Shown here piece after piece: positions 22,701-32,312 of a DNA stretch of 64,000 bases. Position 1 is the first letter of the stretch; every line of letters starts with the position of its first letter. The notes beneath the pieces were generated by a model that saw only the letters and a list, made by a program, of their open reading frames with translations, did not search any database and was not told the origin of the DNA. The position numbers and the translations under genes were made by a program. Source of the DNA: Harmonia axyridis (Eukaryota > Arthropoda > Insecta > Coleoptera > Coccinellidae); assembly GCF_914767665.1 (NCBI RefSeq), contig NC_059504.1, positions 41,695,720-41,759,719 on the forward strand, written 5' to 3'.

Positions 22701-23895
22701 AGACTTACGTTTCGGAATTATTGTATTTAATAATACAATTTTTCATCATCAGTGCCTTATAGTTCAACAAAATTACTGAATTTACCAACTCACCACTTGT
22801 CAATCCACTTCACAAAAATTGCAATTGAGGAACATTTAAACTAACTAAACGTTACACGCTCTGTTAGTGTCAGTGTTCACTGACAGGAGAACTAAAATGG
22901 CGGTGTGTGACGTCATCACTAATAGACCGTACTGTCACAGTAATAGTTCCTATAATGTGGTACTGTTTATCTAGTAAGGATTCACAGAGCAATTACTTCA
23001 GTTATTCATAGATTTTTTTCTTGTTTTTCTTATGAAATACATATACAAATCGACATTTACAATTGAAAAGAAATTTATATGATATTATTATATTTTATAT
23101 TGAATATCCTTCATCAAGTAGACTCATTAAAACTTTATAATAATTTATATTTTTTCAGCGATGATGTTTGCCACCATAACTTCTCTATTTCTCCCATCAG
23201 TACAGAACACGATATATTTCCACAGAGCTGATAATTCCGAAGAAAAATTGACGAAAGGCGAAAAAAACAAGGCAGCTTTCAAGCTTATGGGAACTTTCTT
23301 CAAGGAGTCGTATTCCAACAGTCTTGTCATCAAATGGTCGATTGTAAATGCGGTGTCTGCATGTGGATTTGGCCTAGTAGAGACATACAGCCAAACATTA
23401 TGGAGCGAAATAAACAAAAAAGATAACATCACCCTTGGCAACGGCATCGTAATTTCCATATACACTTTGATAGGCGTGATTGGATCATTTTTCGCAGGAT
23501 ATTTCAAAATTGATTGGTCCAAAAGGAACATACTCCTTTTTGTAGCGTATTTTTCAATTTCTGGAGCACTGATCATTTATACTTCTCAAACGCATTACGT
23601 TTATGTTAGTTACGCCGTTTATGCGATATTTGGTGGTTTATATCAATTTATGACAACTGTTGCTTATTCGGAAATATGTCAGAGAATACCTCCAGATAGT
23701 TACGGCCTTATTTTGGGTATTAACACTTTCATCGCTCTGGTTCTACAGTCGTCCATTGTGTCTATTGTTATCAAAATATGCCATGCTCCTGTAAGACTTC
23801 AATATTTGATATTTGGCTCATGGCATATTTTCATTCTGGTTATGTTCGTTATTTATGAGATAGTATCTAGAATTATAACCAATAAACAGATATAG
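10753..23895 (+). CDS. SLC19-family folate/thiamine-type transporter (three exons)
   Basis: This encodes a multi-pass plasma-membrane carrier of the SLC19 family (reduced folate carrier and thiamine transporters). Exons are 10753-11058, 14783-14987 and 23159-23895, with GT-AG borders and matching phases (0, then 1), giving 415 residues; family members are usually 440-500. The N-terminus MEKWLKISLLLSLFGFFKET followed by RPSEPYVYEYL is a clear family signature. The second exon has YAKVDKEHYPQVTS and NYITLGG, and the third has IYFHRADNSEE and a series of hydrophobic helices. The ATG at 23161 lies inside exon 3 and is not a start. Intron 1 is 3.7 kb and intron 2 8.2 kb, both packed with transposons. 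Folate or thiamine preference cannot be decided from the sequence. No AATAAA was noted; an ATTAAA lies near 23955. Confidence 0.9.
11113..12596. mobile_element. 1.48-kb foldback element in SLC19 intron 1, TA target duplication
   Basis: Both ends read CAGGGTGATTCACCGGGATG in inverted orientation, flanked by TA at 11111-11112 and 12597-12598. The two arms, roughly 740 bp each, are highly similar over their length, so the whole element is one near-perfect inverted repeat. A second inverted motif, acagggtgtttataagagga, occurs at about 11518 and, reversed, near 12173. There is no convincing transposase frame. TA duplication suggests mobilisation by a Tc1/mariner-type enzyme (inference). Relatives lie at 22175-22365 (one arm) and 60374-61530. 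Confidence 0.85.
12750..13330 (-). pseudogene. Remnant of a DD41D mariner-like transposase
   Basis: Read on the minus strand, 13100-12840 gives MWPELEG-like text followed by VYLQQDGSTCQTSNETISIL and later NWPLRSCDLTTLG. These match the second and third catalytic blocks of the DD41D elements at 15181 and 24209. The third Asp position is lost and an in-frame stop lies between the blocks. Near 13310 the minus strand reads MERYTLQQRIE, the expected start of such proteins. Much of the middle is missing, so this is a dead fragment. Confidence 0.7.
13340..14782. other. SLC19 intron 1, distal part; diffuse repeats
   Basis: No gene. Text around 13600-13640 (aaaatctgacaaggtgttcc, then gtggccgttcgaaa) recurs near 28150, marking a low-copy interspersed repeat whose ends I could not define. 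The rest is AT-rich intron up to the TTTTTTTCAG acceptor of exon 2. Confidence 0.45.
15181..16110 (+). mobile_element. DD41D (rosa-like) mariner-family element, internally deleted
   Basis: Ends are ACGGGTGTTTTTTTT and its inverse AAAAAAAACACCCTT, with TA on both sides (15179-15180, 16111-16112). The plus strand carries a transposase start at 15293 (LTPEQRLQI, a helix-turn-helix region). It jumps at about 15390 straight to SDEAHFWLNGY (first catalytic Asp), with a deletion of about 340 bp relative to the copy at 24209. The remaining core is intact apart from a TAA at 15670 just before the second Asp (WFQ-stop-DGATCH). The third Asp lies in DLTPLDYFLWGY; I count 41 residues between it and the second, hence DD41D. 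The C-terminus ends MPEIVFKM. It is inactive. Confidence 0.9.
16113..18380. other. SLC19 intron 2 DNA with ACAGGGTG-type repeat fragments
   Basis: Motifs tacagggtgtttcttgtag (16163) and, inverted, aggaacactctgtatt (about 16652) could bound a 0.5-kb element. The flanking text on cgaaaacaaagcgtttgcag recurs at 44890-45010. Another acagggtgtttcacgaatg lies at 17581. A ggggggggg run sits at 17530. No coding region is supported. Confidence 0.4.
18384..18793 (+). mobile_element. Small long-TIR element, copy A
   Basis: The unit is bounded by TTGACCATATTCACCGTCGC and its exact inverse, with terminal inverted repeats of roughly 85-100 bp. The left repeat lacks about 13 bases (gttgtgcgacaat) present in the right one. 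It contains an open frame (MNKLTVAEFINEGFAPFLEI, continuing to EYGQL) that is also open in copy B. I see no target duplication for this copy. The superfamily is not clear; long TIRs around a short interior would suit a Mutator-like or similar MITE. Confidence 0.7.
19094..19514 (-). mobile_element. Small long-TIR element, copy B, inserted in a hAT remnant
   Basis: This is the same element as 18384-18793 in opposite orientation, bounded by GACCATATTCACC and its inverse. Flanks read gattacaatt (19084-19093) and aattacaatt (19515-19524). The related hAT copy at about 30070 has an uninterrupted ccaattacaattcc at this point, so an empty site is visible. Depending on where the termini are drawn, the duplication is 6 to 10 bp. 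The minus-strand frame 19301-19086 repeats the copy A protein with few changes. Confidence 0.8.
20357..21993. repeat. Inverted plus tandem array of a TIR element (~407-bp units)
   Basis: A truncated unit (about 20357-20700) lies in inverse orientation, head to head with three direct units starting about 20704. Anchor text cagtgccgtttatgcactct occurs at about 20778, 21187 and 21593, a spacing near 407 bp. Unit ends read ATGGTGGGTTTATGCACCAT followed by taagaactaaga repeats, inverted at the other end as ggtgcataaacccaccat. The array interrupts the hAT remnant; the related copy near 30900 is continuous there. No frame is conserved. It probably arose from repeated insertion or template switching. 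Confidence 0.75.
22175..22365 (-). mobile_element. Single arm of the 11113-type foldback element
   Basis: Text from gtgtgccatttgaaataagg through tttccggtataaccgg to cgaatcaccctg matches the right arm of 11113-12596 (about 12420-12596) with scattered differences. No opposing arm is present, so this is a truncated relative. Confidence 0.7.
22366..23158. other. SLC19 intron 2, distal part
   Basis: No gene. An unusual block at 22690-22960 contains cttacgtttcggaattattg, a tgtcagtgttcactgacagg short palindrome and ggtgtgtgacgtcatcacta. It may be another interspersed repeat whose ends I cannot place. The TTTTTTCAG acceptor of exon 3 ends at 23158. Confidence 0.4.
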
Positions 23896-24208
23896 ATGAA
23901 ACAACTATCACTAACAATTTCAATTGAATTAATAGATTTTTGGTATTATATATTAAATTATTTGTTTATCTAATTTAATATTTATTAATATATACCTTGC
24001 TAAGAAGTCGAAAAAACTGAGAGACTCTTTCAGTAGAGATAGCGGAATCAGCTCAAGCAACTCTTCAACTCAGTCCTGCCTCTAATATTTATGAATTCAA
24101 TTCAATTCAGATAATTCTCTTCAAACAATTTTTTATGATTTGAGATATTCTATGGAATAGGAAGGAATATTGAAACATTGTGTGGAATTTGTAATGATTT
24201 CAATTATA

Positions 24209-25480
24209 AAGGGTGTTTTTTTTAGAGCTATGGAACTTTAAATTGCAATAAAACAACGATGGATTATTCGATTGACATGAATTTTATTTATCCGCAAGAT
24301 AATCTTGTGGCATTACATTTTAAATATGATTTCTGGCATATGACCGCCACGGCTGGCTCGGATGTAGTCCAATCTGGACGTCCAATTTCCGATGACTTTT
24401 TCCAACATTTGTGGCCGTATATCGGCAATAAGACGGCGAATGTTGTCTTCCAAATGGTCAAGGGTTTGTGGCTTATCTTCATAGACCAATGAATTTACAT
24501 AGCCCCACAGAAAGTAGTCTAGCGGTGTTAAATCACAAGATCTAGGAGGCCAATTCACAGGTCCAAAACGTGAAATTAGGTGGTCACCAATCGTGTCTTT
24601 CAATTAATCGATTGTGGCACGAGCTGTGTGACATGTTGCGCCGTCTTGTTGGAACCACAGCTCCTGGACATCATGGTTGTTCAATTCAGGAATGAAAAAG
24701 TTAGTAATCATGGCTCTATACCGATCACCATTGACTGTAACGTTCTGGGCATCATCGTTTTTGAAGAAGTACGGACCAATGATTCCACCAGCCCATAAAG
24801 CGCACCAAACAGTCAGTTTTTCTGGATGTAACGGTGTTTCGACATACACTTGAGGATGAGCTGCACTCCAAATGCGGCAGTTTTGTTTGTTGACGTAGCC
24901 ATTCAACCAGAAGTGCGCTTCATCGCTAAACAAAATTCGGTTATGAAAATCGGGAACAACGGCAATCTCATTTTGGGCCCATTCGACGAATCTACGCCTT
25001 ACTTGATGATCGTTTGGCTTCAAGTCTTACACGAGTTGGATTTTGTGAGCACGCAAACCAAGATCCTTCCGCAAAATCTTCCATAAAGTGGATGGACACA
25101 GATCAAATTCCTGTGCTCGATGGGATAGACTCATTCGGGTCTTCCTTAACGCTCTACAGCAGCAATAGCTTCTTCTGTACGCACCGTACGGCGTCTCTGG
25201 GTATGCGAGTTATCAATAAGATAAACGTGGTTAATCGAATTAACTGCTCTGATGGACGATTTTGTCGATGATAAAATAGACGTACTGCGCGATACGTACG
25301 CACAGAACCATTATTTTCGAAATGAAATTGCACTATTTGCAAGCGTTGTTCAGGCGTGAGTATGTTCATGATGATTTGCCAAACTAAACTGAGAATAAAT
25401 AACTTGACAGCTGTTAAATCAGTCGCCATCTTGAACAGTAATGCCAACTTAAAGTTATATACCTCGAAAAAAACACCCGT
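24209..25480 (-). mobile_element. DD41D (rosa-like) mariner-family element, near full length but dead
   Basis: The 1,272-bp element has ends AAGGGTGTTTTTTTTAGAG and, inverted, ACGGGTGTTTTTTTCGAGG, with TA at 24207-24208 and 25481-25482. The minus strand encodes a transposase in pieces. The N-terminal helix-turn-helix lies in 25498-25154 (TPEQRLQIVQFHFENNGSV). Next, 25023-24604 contains RILFSDEAHFWLNGY (first Asp) and WFQQDGATCHTA (second). Finally 24603-24313 holds DLTPLDYFLWGY (third). A stop after ATID, a stop before KPNDHQ and frameshifts in the linker region inactivate it. It lies 314 bp past the SLC19 stop codon and is inverted relative to the shorter copy in intron 2. Confidence 0.9.
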
Positions 25481-25482
25481 TA

Positions 25483-26514
25483 GTATATCCAAAGTCACTC
25501 GGAGGAACCAGAATATTTAGATTCTTCAAGGGTTGTCCAAGTTTCCAGAAATTCATTTGAGGACAGTGAATTTATTGCCTAAGAATACTTTCAAATCACC
25601 CCGGTATTTAGCAGATCGCGGTTTCCACTTCAAAGGGACATCTTTGGCCAAGCGTTCAAGTGACTCTGGAAATATTATACCTATGTTGTAGGACTCATTA
25701 CATAACGTAAACAATGAAATTTTACGGGTTATAAGAAATAGTTTTCCAATAAGAGGTTTCATTTTGATGTTGAAAAAAAAGAGTATATTTTGAGAGAAAT
25801 CCATGGATCTTTATTTTATTGTGAAGGGTAAAGTAATCCATTAACGTTTGAAAACTATGTCAGCTAAATAGCCATGGTTAGGGATTGATCAACCAATGTA
25901 CGAGTAGTTTGATATTTTAATCAACTATTTGACTTGAAAATCAAGCTCGTGAAAAATTACATACTTGAGCTTGGCTTGATTTAAGATATTTATTGCTTGA
26001 CTTGATATCGAGCTACTTGATATTACTTGAGCTTGATATGCACGCGTCGCACGGCATATATTTCTGCAATCTCGTGTGCGCTTATATAGAGTGAGTAAGG
26101 GGATTCCTCGAGCGCCGAGAGACTGAAGCATTCGCCAGTGTGACTTTATTAGTATTTTTCTGACATTTATATGAAATCTATTGGTGGATTTTGGTAGTTT
26201 CAGAAATCTGAAAGCTAGAGCCACATTCAAAATATAAGTTTTGAAAAACCATTCAAATCAATAAATGTTTTTATTCAATATAAAAAAGACTCGGAAAAAA
26301 ATAATATTAGAAACAAGAAAAATATATAGAATTTATTCAAAAATTATTACACATCAACATTATCAACAATATTCTCAGTTATTTCTGAGCAACGTGCACG
26401 GTTTCGATTCTTCACATAGCTAACTTGCTATCAACTCAAATTTCAGTTTCACTATGAATTTCAACAATTTCAATGCGTTGTTGAAAAGTGTACCTATTCT
26501 TCCATTTTCAGCTC
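25483..26514. other. Repeat-derived intergenic DNA
   Basis: The stretch 25490-25690 (ccagaatatttagattcttc, then aaagggacatctttggccaa) is related to 34180-34310. The block 25925-26040 is a degenerate run of cttgatat/gagcttga units. Near 26470 the text caatgcgttgttgaaaagtg matches the N-terminal region of the mariner remnants at 13290 and 47490. No intact gene. Confidence 0.45.
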
Positions 26515-27108
26515 AGAGAAATAAACATAGATTGAGGGATTATATGTCATTTTCAGTAAGCAAATTTTGTCCCCAACATGAACTATCAAATTAGACAAGA
26601 AGCGAGCGGAAATGAAAACAAATCAGTGATACGATATTTCACTCAATTCGCGAGTTTATCCACAATGAATAACGCACTTCTTATGTCCCATGGTGATTCA
26701 AAGTTTCATATTAACTCAAAATATATTGAAATAATTATCTAAATATATCAGAAATTCAGAAAACAAACTTCAAGCACGCCGAACGACGTGAGACAACTGA
26801 TGACACTAGGAGAGCAAAAGTTGCCAAACCTTGGATTACAGCAGGTAGATACAGAAAATAATAAATATTCTGCTTATTATAAATTCGAAAATCAGGTAAA
26901 ATATAGGATTCGAAATATTCAAATTTGAATATTGAATCGGGAATCAATCAAGTGATAATTATATATATTTCATTCAATATAATATACATTCATAACGATA
27001 TAGTGAAATTGTGGATTTGAAAATATATCACAATCCAACAACGTAATCTAACCATGTTGGGGACATGTAAAAATTGCGTATACTCCCTCTATCTATGTTT
27101 ATTACTCT
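26515..27108 (-). mobile_element. MITE family with AGAGTAATAAACATAGAT ends, copy 1
   Basis: It starts agagaaataaacatagattg and ends ctatctatgtttattactct, inverted terminal repeats of about 25 bp. Internal text (ccaacatgaactatcaaatt on the left, taatctaaccatgttgggga on the right) matches the copies at 45783 and 55311, read in the opposite direction. It is about 0.6 kb with no coding content. Confidence 0.8.
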
Positions 27109-27272
27109 ATGATTTTCAGTTATAGCGTAGGTTTTTTGTCAAATGTCAAAAGATGACAGCTGCTCAGATAGCGGGCTATTCAAACTGAAACTTTTTTTTG
27201 GAAAACCCTAAAGAAAGTGAACATTTGATTCCACGAGTGTTTTTGAGCACTTTTACCGGGTTTTTCACCAGA

Positions 27273-27936
27273 GAGGGCAACATATTGATAGCAACTTAAT
27301 TTTTTCAAATGGAACACCCTGTATATTCTTCTATATCTGACTAGCTCTTTTTCTCCTTGTTTCGAATATATAACATATGTTTGGCCTTTCTCCCTTATTC
27401 TGAGTACCACAGAGTTTCAAATCCTAAGAACCACCTGGCAAGCTAAGTAATTGTTTTCAATTGGAGGGCTGCGATATTCAGAATGACCTTTTTTAGTTAT
27501 CTCGTCGGCTACGATATAGTACATACCTTTGTCATTGGATAAAACTATTCATCGAATATGCACTACACAGAAGCGGAAAAATTTGAAATATTTTCGCTTT
27601 ATGTGGAGAACAATAAAAATAAGTAAGGAGAGAATATATGGAGTTGGATCCAAATTATCCAATTCCAATTTATAATGAAAAACGTATGTCATATCGTTGC
27701 CAACGAGATAACTCAAAAAAGGGCATTTTGAGTTATCGCAGCCTTCCACTTGAAAATTGATTACTTTTGCCAGGTGGTTTTTAGAATTTGAAACTCTTTG
27801 GTACTCAGAATAAGAGATATAGGCCAAACATATGTTATATATTCGAAATCAGGGGAAAAAGAGCTAGTCAAATATAGAAAAATATAGGGTGTTCCATTTG
27901 AAAAAATGAAGTTGCTATGAATATGTTGCCCACTCT
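27273..27936. repeat. Foldback element with CACCCTGTAT motif in its arms
   Basis: The left arm (about 27273-27525) has caaatggaacaccctgtata and cccttattctgagtacca. The right arm (about 27683-27936) is its inverse (tactcagaataagagatata, then atagggtgttccatttg). The loop between is about 160 bp. It could form a hairpin if transcribed. No protein. Confidence 0.75.
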
Positions 27937-29130
27937 GTATATATTTCGTTTCGTGAAATTATTTTAAAAAACACTAGTCGATTTCGTGAAACTTTTGTAG
28001 AAAACATTTTTTTGTACCTCTTCTAGTAACAAAGTTAAAGGGGGGTTCAAATTATGGTGAAAAACCCGGTACATCTGTAAACATGATAAATCTTGAACGG
28101 AAAAACCTAGAAACTTAAATTTTTCATGGTAGGTTCATTAATGTGCAAAATCTGACTAGGGGTTCTGTCGATATGGCCGTTCGAAATTTTGTTTTCCAAA
28201 GTACTAAAAATTTTATTTCCAAACAAAAATTCGATTGAATTATGGAATTTCAAGTCTTCTATTCAAAATCTCTTGTTGATTGCGACTTTCAAACCAGAGA
28301 TACCTATAAAATATTAAAATCAAACGAAACCATTAACAATAGTGGGTTGTGAAATAATTCACTCTAATAACAACAAACATTTCAGGATCATTCTTTCAGA
28401 ATTGCAACGATATATCACATGTTTTTACGTCAATGGCATCGCCAGCTTTGGGTCCAATAAACGAAGAAAGAAGAAAGTAATGACCTTTATTTACTTAGAA
28501 CTCTTATCAGTCACAACACGTAACATAGGAAATATCGGAATGAATTGAATTCCCAACATGATTCGACTTGGTAAGAGAAAGTGACTCGATTGGTACATCG
28601 ATAACAAAAAATTCGTATGGTCCTGATTATTTTTCCCGGAATCGATCAAATTTTCAGGATGATTCTTGAATAAACGCGGATCCTCAATAAATAAAAAAAT
28701 AGAAAATCGTTTGAGTATCTGGTAAATTGGTATATTTTTTCGCATGGTTATTTCTCAATGATTACTGACCATAAACTAGAAATTTGTTCGCTAAATAAGC
28801 TTATTGTCACAAGCCAAGCCTCTTCTTCAATTAACATACAGTCATGACTTACCAACTTTTACTTTTGTAGTCATCGTCATATTTAAAATTCTTGGGAATA
28901 TGTTGACGATTAAGTCAACAATCAAGTATGTATACCGGGTTGGTAAATTTTGTGGAGAATCTAAAAACAGTTCATTAACATTCTTACAATTTTTTATCGA
29001 GTAATTTAATATTGTTCAGTTCATTATTATGGCCTTTGAAATCATTACCAGGTACTTTCTTCAATTTGCCTTTCGGAATGTGCGAAATTGATAGATAAAT
29101 CTGCCAATGGTCTTTTCAACAAATAGGTAT
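27937..29130. other. Intergenic DNA, no gene recognised
   Basis: The stretch 28080-28230 shares text with 13560-13680 (ggccgttcgaaa and neighbours). The rest shows only short frames on both strands and nothing with family resemblance. Confidence 0.4.
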
Positions 29131-29715
29131 ATAACAGATCAATTGAAAAGTCCCCGGTCTTCCAAAGTAAAACACATTTTTTTGTCAAAATTCGATTTTA
29201 TTATTCAACATAGTTGCCTTCGAGGGCGATACAGCGATTAAAGCGATTTTCCAACTTTTCGATACCATTTTTGTAGTAGGATTTGTTTTTCGCTTCAAAA
29301 GAGGCCTCAGTTTCGGCGATTACTCCTACATATGCGCCAAATTTCTTTACAGCGAGCATTCTTTTGAGGTCTGAAAACAGGAAAAAGTCGCTGGGGGCCA
29401 GATCTGGCGAATACGGTGGATGCAGAAGCAATTGGAAGCCCAATTCATGCAATTTTGCCATTGTTTTCATTGATTTGTGACACGGCGCATGGTCTTGATG
29501 CAACAGCACCTTTTATTCTTCAAATGGGGCCGTTTTTCAACGATTTCATCCTTTAAATGATCCAATTACGCTAAATAATAACCACTGTTGATGGTCAGGC
29601 CCTTTTGGAGGTAATCAATGGATATAATACCTTGCGCATTCCAAAATACTGATGCCATAACCTTGCCAGCTGACTGTTGTGTTTTTCCTCGCTTTGGATA
29701 ACAGCTTTTCTCAAA
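29131..29715 (-). pseudogene. DD34D mariner transposase, C-terminal fragment with its terminal repeat
   Basis: The minus strand reads ASVFWNAQGIISIDYLQKGL around 29655-29590, then HQDHAPCHKSMKTMAKLHEL and HPPYSPDLAPSDFFLFSDL in 29509-29201. I count 34 residues between the second and third catalytic Asp, so this is a true mariner (DD34D). The 3' terminus ataacagatcaattgaaaag at 29131 is retained. A frameshift near 29515 and loss of the N-terminal half, with the first Asp, make it inactive. It abuts the hAT copy 2 region. Confidence 0.85.
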
Positions 29716-29869
29716 ACGCAACAAAACCAATTTTATAATTTTCTTTCATGTCATATGAGTTTATTTTAGTTTTATTGCTAGTTAATGTCACTTTCACTTA
29801 TGCCATTACTGAGTACATTATGCTCTTAGGATTTACATAAATACTTTATGGCCCTTGGTTATAATAAAG

Positions 29870-31035
29870 GATATAATTGTTTATATCTATTTAATAAGTT
29901 TCATTAACAAAATATACCAAATTATTATCAACATTTTTTATTCGAATCAATATGGAATTGGCAATTCTGAAAGGATCCCGTGAATGTTAGCTTGTTTGTA
30001 GAAAATAGGTATGTTACGGAGCTTTGATTCCGATACTTCGGATTGAAATTAAAATACCGATTCCAATTACAATTCCTACTATTGAGAATTCGGTTCTGAC
30101 ACTTTTGAATGGGAGGTGAAGAATGTTAAAATACTGAATTAAATCCGAAGTCAGAGGCATTTAGATAGACCGGCAAAGCAGGAAAGCAGATAAATTCTTG
30201 CCCCATGTTACATTCTTTTAAAGAGATTACCAGCAATCTGAGCTATGGCAATACTTGCATTTCATCGGTTATTCAACTAATAACCAAACTGTTAAGTTAA
30301 TATTACAAATAGAAAATAATAAATCAGACATAAATGAAAGATTTGAAACCCTAATAAAATGTACCCTCGACCAACTGAATTCAAGATTTAGAGACGTCAC
30401 TTTGAACATGTTATTTGCAATAGCCACATATCTGGATCCTTGGTATTAAACAAAATTTTTCATCGAAGAGATTGAATAATTATAATAATTAAGGTTGAAT
30501 CCAAAGAGATAAGTTTACTTGATGATGGAAATAAATCTGCAAATGAGGCTGAAAATATGAACGCTCCTGCAGCAAAACGGTCAAGGTTGGCTTCACCTGT
30601 AGCTTGTCAATCTAGCAATATTAATAACGTTGTCCAAAAAATTTATCGGATATATTGTTAGATAGTGATGAAGATAAAGATGATAAATACCACATCTGAC
30701 GAACATGCGGCTTTGGAAAAAGTTCTCATATAGAAAGGACTATTAGATGAATACATTTCAGAAAAACGTATTCCAATCAGTCAAGATCCATTATTATTGT
30801 GGAAAATGACTATAAAATATAAAAACCTATGTTCGATTGCCCACCAATATTTGTCCACTAAACTCAGTAGCAAGCGAACATCAACTATTCAGTGGTGCTG
30901 GCTTAATCTATGACCTATTGCGAAGTAGATTGGACGAAGATTGACAAGCTTTTGAAGTCGTTAGGTTAACAAATGTTTAAAACTGAATGAAGTTTGTTTT
31001 TTTTTTTGTAAATTCTACATTATTTCGAGTAATAA
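29870..31035 (+). mobile_element. hAT transposon remnant, copy 2
   Basis: This is collinear with copy 1 (18890-22160) but lacks both of its insertions. The frame at 30255-30449 gives QLNSRFRDVTLNMLFAIATY and LDPWY. Downstream, NAPAAKRSRLASPV and then FSGAGLIYDLLRSRLDED (about 30890-30945) are recognisable in broken frames; the latter is the hAT C-terminal dimerisation-type block. Stops and frameshifts make it dead. I could not place its exact terminal repeats. Confidence 0.72.
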
Positions 31036-31319
31036 ATCTAATTTTTTTTTTAGTGGAATTTGACTTGAAAGACATCCCCCATTTGCCTCCGATTTTAAGT
31101 AGTTATCAATTTTCTGTAAAGAAAATCTATAATCAGAAGGTATGCCTGCAAGCAGTCTTGAAAGCTCATTTTTGAGGATTTAGGTATACTGTTCTCTACA
31201 TAGAATATCAAGTGAGTTATTCTATGCTCAAAGGTTCTCTATATCCTTCAGCAACAGATGCAGGTACACTTACACCCTGAAGTTTCAGCTAAGTCATATT
31301 GGCTGCAGCTTCTACCACG

Positions 31320-31474
31320 CAGTAACGGATCCAAGGGGGTGACGCAGACCCTCCTCCCCCCTTGAGCGATGATGCATATTGAAAAATGGAAAAAATACTC
31401 CTTTCTGTATAACTTTCCTGTGAATTCGGTACTGTGCACCCCTCCCCCCTTGAAGAACCCTGGATCCGCCACTG
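31320..31474 (-). mobile_element. Short hAT-type MITE, 155 bp
   Basis: On the minus strand it starts CAGTGGCGGATCCAGGGTTC and ends GGATCCGTTACTG, the same family as 5777-5959. Two G/C blocks (ccctcctccccccttg and cacccctccccccttgaa) flank a short AT core. The flanks ctaccacg and gccccaca do not make a clear target duplication. Confidence 0.55.
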
Positions 31475-31559
31475 GCCCCACATAAAGAGGAAAACGGGAA
31501 ACACCGGAAATCAATATTTTTAGACATCTTAGAATAATGCAGTGGCGGCTCGTGAGCTT

Positions 31560-32312
31560 TCATTCAGAGGAGGCCAAGCAAAAAAAATAGGTTTTTGACG
31601 TCCCAGAGAAGACAGTGGCATCATTCAAAAATTTTTCTAATTTTGAATCATAGCGGCTAATGAAACACAATAGCTTTTTAAAATTTCCCCTATTATCCGA
31701 ATCTACACTTTCATCATGTCCTCTAAACGGCAATTCTTGAAAACAAAGGAACATAACTGCGTCAAATAATCTTTTCAAAATATCCCTGTTTTCTTTGACC
31801 TTTTCGTTATGATCTATGATAGTTTGCCTATGACCCTGATCAAGTGAATTCACAATATTGAGTTTTCCGAACAATTTAAATTTAATTGATGCGCCTAAAT
31901 GAGATTTTGATCTGCCATGTCTTTCAATAGACCTCTGTAAATTTTTTAAATCCGAATACCCTAATTTTGACCACACATTGTTTTCTGAATCGTCGGAGAA
32001 AAGTAAACAAAACCAACAAAATAATTTATTCCGAACTGTACTTCCGGTCAGCCACTCGCATTTAGTGTACCATTGGACGCAGAAGGAACGATTATAGATA
32101 GATAGATAGATAGGATTATGCCTGGAATTGACAATTAGATTTTGCATAGCAGGCTGAGGTGTTTTTGTAGTTTTGGTAATGAAAATTTTGTCATCGTAAG
32201 GCATTTGGCTGAACTTTTTAATCAAAATAAAATCTACAATATCTTCAGTAACTCTGAGTTCCCTACTGACACTATCATTTTCATTTCTAGTTTCCGACGT
32301 TTCCGTTTCCAT
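31560..32312 (-). CDS. hAT transposase N-terminal half (TTF-type zinc finger), truncated
   Basis: The 250-codon frame contains SFCVQWYTKCEWLTGSTVRN followed by KLFCWFCLLFSD, the Cys-rich TTF-type zinc finger of ZMYM/hAT transposases. It continues WSKLGYSDLKNL, RHGRSKSHLGA and ELPFRGHDESVDSDNRGNF, all typical of the region before the RNase H-like core. It stops soon after VFSGTSKT, whereas full proteins continue for hundreds of residues. The start at 32312 (METETSETRNENDS) is plausible but the true N-terminus may be earlier. A GATA microsatellite (32094-32113) lies in frame within the finger region. No catalytic residues remain. Confidence 0.8.
   Translation of the reverse strand: METETSETRNENDSVSRELRVTEDIVDFILIKKFSQMPYDDKIFITKTTKTPQPAMQNLIVNSRHNPIYLSIYNRSFCVQWYTKCEWLTGSTVRNKLFCWFCLLFSDDSENNVWSKLGYSDLKNLQRSIERHGRSKSHLGASIKFKLFGKLNIVNSLDQGHRQTIIDHNEKVKENRDILKRLFDAVMFLCFQELPFRGHDESVDSDNRGNFKKLLCFISRYDSKLEKFLNDATVFSGTSKTYFFCLASSE
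32094..32113. repeat. GATA microsatellite within the hAT coding region
   Basis: About five uninterrupted GATA units lie in the transposase frame, encoding part of the text PIYLSIYNRSF. They may vary in length between copies. Confidence 0.8.

Noticed and set aside
23161..23895. Separate gene starting at the ATG in SLC19 exon 3
   Set aside because: The frame is preceded by a TTTTTTCAG acceptor and joins exon 2 in phase to give the continuous family text around NYITLG; the Met is internal.
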